Shown: piece after piece, positions 38,185-46,900 of the stretch
Layout: each line of letters starts with the position of its first letter
Numbering within the stretch: position 1 is the stretch's first letter
Assembly (NCBI GenBank): GCA_965201045.1
Contig: OZ241746.1
Span: 4,712,001-4,776,000, forward strand
Direction: 5' to 3'
Length of the DNA: 64,000 nucleotides
Origin: JAPORK01 sp026710285
GTDB lineage: Bacteria; Pseudomonadota; Gammaproteobacteria; Pseudomonadales; Endozoicomonadaceae
Translations under genes and position numbers: made by a program
Notes under the pieces: generated by a model
What the model was told of the DNA's origin: nothing
Databases searched by the model: none
The model's input: the letters and a program-made list of their open reading frames with translations, nothing else

Positions 38185-41100
38185 TTACTTTATAAATATT
38201 GCTCCCCATTGGAATTCATCCTCGTTAGACCTGACTCCAAAGCTTTGCCCCGGATTAAAACGAATATAATTAACATTTCGGAACATTCCCTCACCCTGCT
38301 CCATATAGTTATCTAACCACTCTTCAGCGTCATTTTCACTGCCTGGAGCAAGAACATAAAACTTGCCACCTGGTTTTAGTGCAGCATGTGCTACTTTTAA
38401 CCAATTACCTTTTGTAGATTCCTGCAGTATTTTGTCATACCTATTTCTACCTACTATAGTTATTACATTTCTTGTGGGCTGATCAAGAACCACGTGATAA
38501 TCAGGTAGTTGACCCTCCTCCTCCGAATAGGTAGTAACTCCACCATGATCACAGAGTATATCCGGACCTCTGCCACACCCGAAAACAGCTCGTCGCTCTC
38601 CGGAAATATTTTCACAATTGATACGGACAAGAGTTGTTCCTAACGGATCTTCGTCGTCAGTCACGCTTTCATTACCGCTGGTGCTGGCAAGCATTACATC
38701 TTCAACTGCATCTTCATCTACACTATTTTCCAGCTCTTCTGCAGAATTCATCGCTTCAGAAAGCTCATCCATTGCCGGAATATCTGGGAGTGAATCAGCT
38801 ATTACCTGAGATGCATCAAGCGTTGCTGCAGCTAATATTTCCGGATTTGCTACTACTGCTCCTCCTGCTGCTCCTGCTGCTCCTCCTGCTTCTGCTGCGC
38901 CTATCAGACCTGCAGCTGCACCTATACCTGCAGCAATAGTCGCAATTCCGACTACAAATAATGCGCCGGCATAAACCCTTCCAGTCATCATTGATGCTTG
39001 CTGTAAGCCCTTATTAGCTGGTTTCACTGTTGATGCAAAAGACAGTGCAGCCGGAACCGAAAAAGACAGTCCCATCAGCGTTGGACCAAGGGGTATAGCC
39101 ATGGCACCCCACATCAGTGATCTTCCAATCCCCCGGCAAAACTTATTATGACTTATGCTCATCCCCAGACTAAAAACAGTGTTAGCCAGACTAAAAGCTT
39201 TGCCTAACCACTTTGGCATATTACCGCTGGGATCGCTATTCATTATTGGATTATTACTCCCAAAGGCATAACCATCACCGGCAGGATCTTCACTGACAAA
39301 ATAGCGCTGAGACGGATTATAGGTACGATGACCATCTCCTAAAAATTGCCACCCTGTTGCAGTATCCGTTATTTCACCATTAAAACCTTTCAGAATTTGT
39401 TGAAAAGCCGGAACGGTTGTATTTTGTTTCCCGTAAGACCAGACCATACCATAGGGACTATAGATATTGTGTTGTTGCACAACCCATTGGTTTGATGCTT
39501 TATCCTGTTTTAATATGCTAATGACATCGCCTTTATAATTACTTTCATTCCAGTCAGTGATCGTACTATCTGTTGTTTTAATCTCTGCGGACGGATAGTT
39601 AATTCTGTGTATATTATTAGCTGTATCAGTTACAATTTCACCTTTGAGTGATCCTCCCTGATAAATCATCTGTCGGATGACGTTTTTAGTAGTTACTTTG
39701 ACTTCTTTTCCCAAACCATCGTAGTCATAACAGCTAATAATACCTGCCGTATTAATGACCTGTGTTATTTGATTAAAAGAGTTATAACTAATTTTATTAC
39801 CTGTACCATCAATGGTCATATTGCCGGTTGTATCATAACCAAAGGTATGAATATCAGGTTGCTGATCATTCCACTGTATTCTGATGGTAGTTAATCGTAG
39901 CGGTACTTTAGTATTTGAATAAGTATAAGACATCACTTTGCTCAATGAGTGCCACTGATCTGATGAAGTATCAATTAATTTTTCTGTCACACCAGCAATA
40001 CGATTTAGTCGTGTAAATTTATAATTCTGTTGTATAATAACCGGCGCTGTTTTTAGTTTATCACTATTAAATGTTGTATCATGTGGACAGAGTGTTTTGT
40101 CTCCTTTACAATGCATTGAAATCAAATTATCCATACGATCATAACGATAACTTATTATTGCCTGATGATTCTTATCATCACTACGTTGCAGACGGGTAAT
40201 ATTTCCATCCGCATCATAAATAAAAGACTCACTGTGAATTAATTTTCCATTAATGCTGTCTTTTATCATCGCTGCCTGACCCCATGGATCATAAGAAAGA
40301 AGACGTACCATACCACTGCCATATACTTCTTTTACTACGCGGGAAAAAGGATCATAGGTTAATTGCTCAATTTTTACTGTATCCTCGGAATGTTTCTGAT
40401 AGCTTTTCTCAGCAGGTCTGGCTAATTTATCAAACGCATAAGTCACCTTATTCTGCTGAGAGTCTGTACGACTAAGCAGGTGATGGTAGCTATTGTAAGT
40501 CAGTGTATAGATAGTATCCGGATACCCATTCATTCCCTTGTGTGTGGTACTTTCTAATAGTCCGTCATCCCGGTAACGATAAGTGGTAACACCAGTATTA
40601 TCACTCACTGTTAATGGTTTATGCGTTTTATGATCATAACTGACTTGTAAAAATACTTTACCGTCCAGACTATCTGCTACAGGTAGTCCAATGCTGTTGT
40701 AAGATAAAGTTATATCGTGTCCATTGGATTTTTTAATAGAAGATAATTGACCATTGATATTATAATGGTAAGTTGTTTTTTTACCATCTTCTCCGGCTGT
40801 CCATAATTTTTGACCTGCTGCATTGAAACCTGCCGATGCCAGCAGATATTGTCCTCCCTGTGCAGGTATGACCCAATGCTGAATAACATGACCGGTAAGA
40901 TCATATACATTATGCTGTTTATCTCCTACAGGATCGATGATACCTGTCACATGCCCAAGCGCATCATACCGCCTCTGTACTACTTTTCCCATGGGATCTT
41001 CAGTACGGATAAGGCGATCAAAACCATCGTAAGTCATTCTGGAAACTCTTGCACCTGGCTGTTTATCTCCCCGGGTACAGAGTACTCCCACAGAAGGAAG

Positions 41101-43698
41101 AATTCCCGTTGTCGCTGGTAATATAATCTGTTTAAGCAGCTTTCCTGTTACGCTGCTAAGACCTATGGTTACAGCAGTACGATTGTTTTGTGCATCTTCT
41201 GAATAATGGACTATACAGCGGTGTGCATTATCATACTGCGTGACTTCTGTTTCTCCGTCAGGCAGATGCTTTCTGATCAAACGTCCGAGTAAATCATAAT
41301 CAAAACGGGTGGTCAGCGCTACGGCTACTCCGCTATTCTGACCATTATCTGTATAACGTGTACTTGCTGTCACCTCCCCCTTAGCATTGTAACTGATCTG
41401 CGTTTGTTGCTGCCATACTCCGGGCTGAAGATGTCCTTGAAGATCAGTTTTTTCAATATAAGTCGCTAGCTTTCTACCTGCACCATCAAAAATTACTTTT
41501 TTTTGCATGCCATTTGGCGCAGTTACAGTGATACTGTTTTCATTTGCAGATAACCGATACTGATTACGGATTGTGGCTGTAAATGGCGTACCCGCTGCAT
41601 TAGTGTGTGCAGTGATCCGACCCAGTTTATCATACTCAAAGGTTTGAATATTTTTTTTATCCGCAGAAATTACCCGCAGTGTTTTAGGAACAAATAAGCT
41701 TTTTTCAGTTAATGATGAGACGACAGCATGATTATTTGCTACATCGGTGTAAGCTGAAAGGGTTTCAATACCCTGTTTATTTAAGGTGTACTGATAATGG
41801 TGGATAATTTCCTTAACACTTTCTGCCGGAAGATCAGTTCCTGTTAGTTTTTTCCGTTTTAACAAACCATAAGTCAAAGGATTATGTTTATCCTGATAGT
41901 ACTGACGCGTTTCTGTTCGCTGTGCATTACCACTTTTGACTGTAGTTTTATAAAGTACCAGCGTATACCCCGGTTTATTTCTGTTATCTGTTTTTTGATA
42001 ATCCATCTGTGTTGTCACCGGAGAGAGAAGCGTACTGTTTTTTACCGGAGCAGGAAAAACTTCTGTTCGTTCTGCTACAGAAGCTACCGGCCAGTCAGCT
42101 GGTGCCGCCGGACAATAACTGTCACCATGTTGTGGACAGTAAATTGTTTCTGTTTTACGACCATAGCCATCAGTTTGACTGATTAACCTCCCGTAATCAT
42201 CATAACTTCTGTTAACTACTGTTTTTGCCGGTGCAAACAGATTATCGCCCCAGCTTTTAGTGACAATCTTTAAAGGCAGAGAATAAGTATCCGGCAGCTG
42301 ACTAAAAGTAGTATTTGCACAACCATCTCTTTTATCTGTACGGCAAAAATAAACTTCTGTTTTATTCAGTCGTTTATTTGTTTTATCACTAACCGTTGTA
42401 GTATCAATTAATAAATGATATTTATCATACGTTCTAATTATGTGTACCTGACCATTATCTTCTTTTGTCTGATAGGTATAACCAGAAGGTGCTTCAAACA
42501 GTATATCTCTCTTCGAACCTGATATTGCAGTTAAACCAGCGTTAAAACCAAGATAATCATGGCTGTTACTGTTTGCTCCGGTATAACTGTAATTTACATT
42601 CATTTGTGGCTGATTTGCACCGGGAATTGTACTGATCTGTTTAACAACACACACCGATGTCAAGGGTTGCGATGGATTTAGATTGCGAATATCAGGTAAT
42701 TTCATTGCATGATAACAATCATAAGTAAACTGTTTCTCCATGCCGGTAAAGTAGTGAATCCCCGTTAACAGATCCTGACCACGGTTATAGGTCTCGTAAC
42801 TTAAATGAATTAGCCCGGAATTATTAGCCGTCTGCTGATGGTTACTTCCCGGAAACCAGATATTATGCACTTCATTATTTTCTAAACTGATGCGCATATT
42901 AACCTGATTTCCCTGTACATCATAACTGGTAACTGTGAGATAATTATCTTTTCTTGTGAGCCAGATTGAGTGACCATTATCATCTGTCATTTTTTTTAAA
43001 AGATGGCTTCCTGGCATATAGTTAAAATTAACACCCTCTCCATTTTGTTGTTCCATACGAATTTCATAACCGTCACGATCTAAAATATCCTGTATTCCGT
43101 TTGTGGATTTAATCACAAGCCCCCCTTTTTTATCATTAGTAATGATGACATCTTTTAGCTTGTGATACAGTGGATGCCAGTTGCCGTCAGGCTGCTGTTC
43201 CAGAAAAAAACTTTTTCCCCCACTTGTATCTAATTGATGAGTCGCCGGATTATAGTGGGTCAGATTCCATGCCCAGCCACGTCCAAGATGATCAGGATCT
43301 CCTTTTGCACTACTGTTATAATTTATTTCCAGATCAATATCAGGACCATGCCCCAGGTTACTCTGTAATAATCCAACTTTCATAGAAACGAGCAGTATGC
43401 CTGTCCTTGGGTCTACTTTACTATTTCCACTTTTAGCAAAATTGAAAGAATTGGACCAGATGGACAAGTTGTCGCTTCCTGATGCACCCAGTAATGAGTG
43501 ATGATGATCTTTGTTATTTTTTATAGGTGTAGATGAAGTGTTTTGTTTTTCTGGTATTTTCTTATTAGTGTAAGCGCTATTTTGGTAAGCTATGGTTTTT
43601 CCAAAGATTAAATTTGCCTTTCCAAAATATAAAAATAAAAATAGTAAAACGCTAATGAACAGGTATAGCCGTTTATTTGTTATTTTTATAATCTGCAT
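38185..43698 (-). CDS. RHS-8: exported RHS/YD-repeat protein with methyltransferase-like tip
   Basis: An 1837-residue RHS protein. The start at 43698 (MQIIKITNKRLYLF) has an AGGA about 11 nt upstream. The signal is hydrophobic (ISVLLFLFLYFGKANLIFG). The second Asp of the DPxG pair is residue 1489. Core and spacer are almost identical to RHS-9, but identity stops abruptly after the Gly/Ala-rich IGAAEAGGAA stretch near residue 1625. The linker here is Ala/Gly-rich (coded by GCT/CCT-type triplet runs near 38855-38900) and then acidic. The tip (1702-1837) begins RRAVFGCGRGPD with C.H, then VVLDQP, YDKILQES and ALKPGGKFYVL. It matches the tip of the pseudogene RHS-7, not that of RHS-9 or RHS-10. 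Confidence 0.93.
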   Translation of the reverse strand: MQIIKITNKRLYLFISVLLFLFLYFGKANLIFGKTIAYQNSAYTNKKIPEKQNTSSTPIKNNKDHHHSLLGASGSDNLSIWSNSFNFAKSGNSKVDPRTGILLVSMKVGLLQSNLGHGPDIDLEINYNSSAKGDPDHLGRGWAWNLTHYNPATHQLDTSGGKSFFLEQQPDGNWHPLYHKLKDVIITNDKKGGLVIKSTNGIQDILDRDGYEIRMEQQNGEGVNFNYMPGSHLLKKMTDDNGHSIWLTRKDNYLTVTSYDVQGNQVNMRISLENNEVHNIWFPGSNHQQTANNSGLIHLSYETYNRGQDLLTGIHYFTGMEKQFTYDCYHAMKLPDIRNLNPSQPLTSVCVVKQISTIPGANQPQMNVNYSYTGANSNSHDYLGFNAGLTAISGSKRDILFEAPSGYTYQTKEDNGQVHIIRTYDKYHLLIDTTTVSDKTNKRLNKTEVYFCRTDKRDGCANTTFSQLPDTYSLPLKIVTKSWGDNLFAPAKTVVNRSYDDYGRLISQTDGYGRKTETIYCPQHGDSYCPAAPADWPVASVAERTEVFPAPVKNSTLLSPVTTQMDYQKTDNRNKPGYTLVLYKTTVKSGNAQRTETRQYYQDKHNPLTYGLLKRKKLTGTDLPAESVKEIIHHYQYTLNKQGIETLSAYTDVANNHAVVSSLTEKSLFVPKTLRVISADKKNIQTFEYDKLGRITAHTNAAGTPFTATIRNQYRLSANENSITVTAPNGMQKKVIFDGAGRKLATYIEKTDLQGHLQPGVWQQQTQISYNAKGEVTASTRYTDNGQNSGVAVALTTRFDYDLLGRLIRKHLPDGETEVTQYDNAHRCIVHYSEDAQNNRTAVTIGLSSVTGKLLKQIILPATTGILPSVGVLCTRGDKQPGARVSRMTYDGFDRLIRTEDPMGKVVQRRYDALGHVTGIIDPVGDKQHNVYDLTGHVIQHWVIPAQGGQYLLASAGFNAAGQKLWTAGEDGKKTTYHYNINGQLSSIKKSNGHDITLSYNSIGLPVADSLDGKVFLQVSYDHKTHKPLTVSDNTGVTTYRYRDDGLLESTTHKGMNGYPDTIYTLTYNSYHHLLSRTDSQQNKVTYAFDKLARPAEKSYQKHSEDTVKIEQLTYDPFSRVVKEVYGSGMVRLLSYDPWGQAAMIKDSINGKLIHSESFIYDADGNITRLQRSDDKNHQAIISYRYDRMDNLISMHCKGDKTLCPHDTTFNSDKLKTAPVIIQQNYKFTRLNRIAGVTEKLIDTSSDQWHSLSKVMSYTYSNTKVPLRLTTIRIQWNDQQPDIHTFGYDTTGNMTIDGTGNKISYNSFNQITQVINTAGIISCYDYDGLGKEVKVTTKNVIRQMIYQGGSLKGEIVTDTANNIHRINYPSAEIKTTDSTITDWNESNYKGDVISILKQDKASNQWVVQQHNIYSPYGMVWSYGKQNTTVPAFQQILKGFNGEITDTATGWQFLGDGHRTYNPSQRYFVSEDPAGDGYAFGSNNPIMNSDPSGNMPKWLGKAFSLANTVFSLGMSISHNKFCRGIGRSLMWGAMAIPLGPTLMGLSFSVPAALSFASTVKPANKGLQQASMMTGRVYAGALFVVGIATIAAGIGAAAGLIGAAEAGGAAGAAGGAVVANPEILAAATLDASQVIADSLPDIPAMDELSEAMNSAEELENSVDEDAVEDVMLASTSGNESVTDDEDPLGTTLVRINCENISGERRAVFGCGRGPDILCDHGGVTTYSEEEGQLPDYHVVLDQPTRNVITIVGRNRYDKILQESTKGNWLKVAHAALKPGGKFYVLAPGSENDAEEWLDNYMEQGEGMFRNVNYIRFNPGQSFGVRSNEDEFQWGAIFIK

Positions 43699-43905
43699 AT
43701 CTTCTATAATCCTAATCGATTTAGTTAATTAGTTAAAGCTATAAGATGAGTCATATCATGGCAGGTATAAGCTGGATCTTTTTGGATTTAGACACGAAAT
43801 ATTTATTTTATTTTTTCTTATTTAAAAATAATAGCAGGTAGTTATATGAGTATCTTAACGAAGTGATGAGCGCCATTAAGCGCCCATTTTTATTGATTCT
43901 ATGAA
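43699..43905. repeat. Duplicated RHS spacer (copy 1 of 2)
   Basis: This 207-bp spacer is repeated essentially base for base at 49390-49596, which shows that RHS-8/9/10 arose by very recent tandem duplication. A diverged form lies at 55111-55312. It contains the RHS-9 3' hairpin and the RHS-8 upstream region, and no gene. Confidence 0.9.
43867..43886 (-). terminator. 3' hairpin of RHS-9
   Basis: On the minus-strand RNA, UGGGCGC pairs with GCGCUCA around a 6-nt loop: seven pairs, one of them G-U. It sits about 20 nt after the RHS-9 stop. It is GC-rich for this genome, but no U-run follows. Confidence 0.55.
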
Positions 43906-46900
43906 CTATTTTGTAAATACTCTTGCAAAACCTGCGTCATTCTGAGTATTAAATCCAAAGTTCTCTTTGTTATTAACAAGAACATAATTATAGCTGCTGA
44001 ACAGATTTCTGGCACGAGCTTCATACTGCTCAAGCCATCCTATCATTTCACGTGAACCTACATTATCTTGCACAATATATAGTTTACCGCCAGGTTTTAG
44101 CGCGGCATGTGCTACTCTCAAAAAATCCTTGCCCAGAGATTCCTGAAGTATTGCATCATAAGCATTTGCACCTATTTGCTCTACTGCATGCTTTTCAGGT
44201 ATATCAAGAATATCTTCAGGAAACACAGTAACTCCGACCTCTTCATGATTACAGATATCCGGTTGGTTACACCCAAAAACAGCTTTTTGTACTTTGCCGA
44301 TATTTTCAATAGCGACATTATTACTGATTGGTACTTCTAATTCATCAGATTCACTCCCATCAGAAAAAGCGTCAACGTCATTATTTAAGGCATTCATTTC
44401 ACTTTCATCGAGACTTTGTTCCAGCTCCTGGGAATTTGTCATAAAAGAAGCTGTTTCACTGGATGCAACTGTATCGGCAAGTGTTGAAGTCATTGCTGAA
44501 GATTGCGTTTCTGTTGAAGCCGTCGTAGATGCTACATCTAATAACTCCTCCGCTTCAGCTTCTACTGCTGCTGCTCCTCCTGCTTCTGCTGCGCCTATCA
44601 GACCTGCAGCTGCACCTATACCTGCAGCAATAGTCGCAATTCCGACTACAAATAATGCGCCGGCATAAACCCTTCCAGTCATCATTGATGCTTGCTGTAA
44701 GCCCTTATTAGCTGGTTTCACTGTTGATGCAAAAGACAGTGCAGCCGGAACCGAAAAAGACAGTCCCATCAGCGTTGGACCAAGGGGTATAGCCATGGCA
44801 CCCCACATCAGTGATCTTCCAATCCCCCGGCAAAACTTATTATGACTTATGCTCATCCCCAGACTAAAAACAGTGTTAGCCAGACTAAAAGCTTTGCCTA
44901 ACCACTTTGGCATATTACCGCTGGGATCGCTATTCATTATTGGATTATTACTCCCAAAGGCATAACCATCACCGGCAGGATCTTCACTGACAAAATAGCG
45001 CTGAGACGGATTATAGGTACGATGACCATCTCCTAAAAATTGCCACCCTGTTGCAGTATCCGTTATTTCACCATTAAAACCTTTCAGAATTTGTTGAAAA
45101 GCCGGAACGGTTGTATTTTGTTTCCCGTAAGACCAGACCATACCATAGGGACTATAGATATTGTGTTGTTGCACAACCCATTGGTTTGATGCTTTATCCT
45201 GTTTTAATATGCTAATGACATCGCCTTTATAATTACTTTCATTCCAGTCAGTGATCGTACTATCTGTTGTTTTAATCTCTGCGGACGGATAGTTAATTCT
45301 GTGTATATTATTAGCTGTATCAGTTACAATTTCACCTTTGAGTGATCCTCCCTGATAAATCATCTGTCGGATGACGTTTTTAGTAGTTACTTTGACTTCT
45401 TTTCCCAAACCATCGTAGTCATAACGGCTAATAATACCTGCCGTATTAATGACCTGTGTTATTTGATTAAAAGAGTTATAACTAATTTTATTACCTGTAC
45501 CATCAATGGTCATATTGCCGGTTGTATCATAACCAAAGGTATGAATATCAGGTTGCTGATCATTCCACTGTATTCTGATGGTAGTTAATCGCAGCGGTAC
45601 TTTAGTATTTGAATAAGTATAAGACATCACTTTCCTCAATGAGTGCCACTGATCTGATGAAGTATCAATTAATTTTTCTGTCACACCAGCAATACGATTT
45701 AGTCGTGTAAATTTATAATTCTGTTGTATAATAACCGGCGCTGTTTTTAGTTTATCACTATTAAATGTTGTATCATGCGGACAAAGTGTTTTTTTCCCTC
45801 TGCAATGCATTGAAATCAAATTATCCATACGATCATAACGATAACTTATTATTGCCTGATGCTTATCATCACTACGTTGCAGACGGGTAATATTTCCATC
45901 CGCATCATAAATAAAAGATTCACTGTGAAGTGATTTTCCATTAATACTGTCTTTTATCATCGCTGCCTGACCCCATGGATCATAAGAAAGAAGACGTACC
46001 ATACCACTGCCATATACTTCTTTTACTACGCGGGAAAAAGGATCATAGGTTAATTGCTCAATTTTTACTGTATCCCCGGAATATTTCTGATAGCTTTTCT
46101 CAGCAGGTCTGGCTAATTTATCAAACGCATAAGTCACCTTATTCTGCTGAGAGTCTGTACGACTAAGCAGGTGATGGTAGCTATTGTAAGTCAGTGTATA
46201 GATAGTATCCGGATACCCATTCATTCCCTTGTGTGTGGTACTTTCTAATAGTCCGTCATCCCGGTAACGATAAGTGGTAACACCAGTATTATCACTCACT
46301 GTTAATGGTTTATGCGTTTTATGATCATAACTGACTTGTAAAAATACTTTACCGTCCAGACTATCTGCTACAGGTAGCCCAATACTGTTGTAAGACAAGG
46401 CAATAGTGTGTCCATTGGATTTGTTAACAGTAGTTAACTGACCATTGATGTTATAATAGTATGTCGTTCTTTTGCCATCTTCTCCGGCTGCCCATAATTT
46501 TTGACCTGCTGCATTAAAACCCGCCGATGCCAGCAGATATTGTCCTCCCTGTGCAGGTATGACCCAATGCTGAATAACATGACCGGTAAGATCATATACA
46601 TTATGCTGTTTATCTCCTACAGGATCGATGATACCTGTCACATGCCCAAGCGCATCATACCGCCTCTGTACTACTTTTCCCATGGGATCTTCAGTACGGA
46701 TAAGGCGATCAAAACCATCGTAAGTCATTCTGGAAACTCTTGCACCTGGCTGTTTATCTCCCCGGGTACAGAGTACTCCCACAGAAGGAAGAATTCCCGT
46801 TGTCGCTGGTAATATAATCTGTTTAAGCAGCTTTCCTGTTACGCTGCTAAGACCTATGGTTACAGCAGTACGATTGTTTTGTGCATCTTCTGAATAATGG

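Noticed and set aside
38634..38939. Plus-strand frame with a long leucine run
   Set aside because: It is antisense to the Gly/Ala triplet-repeat linker of RHS-8, where repeated CTG/CTC triplets give poly-Leu by chance.
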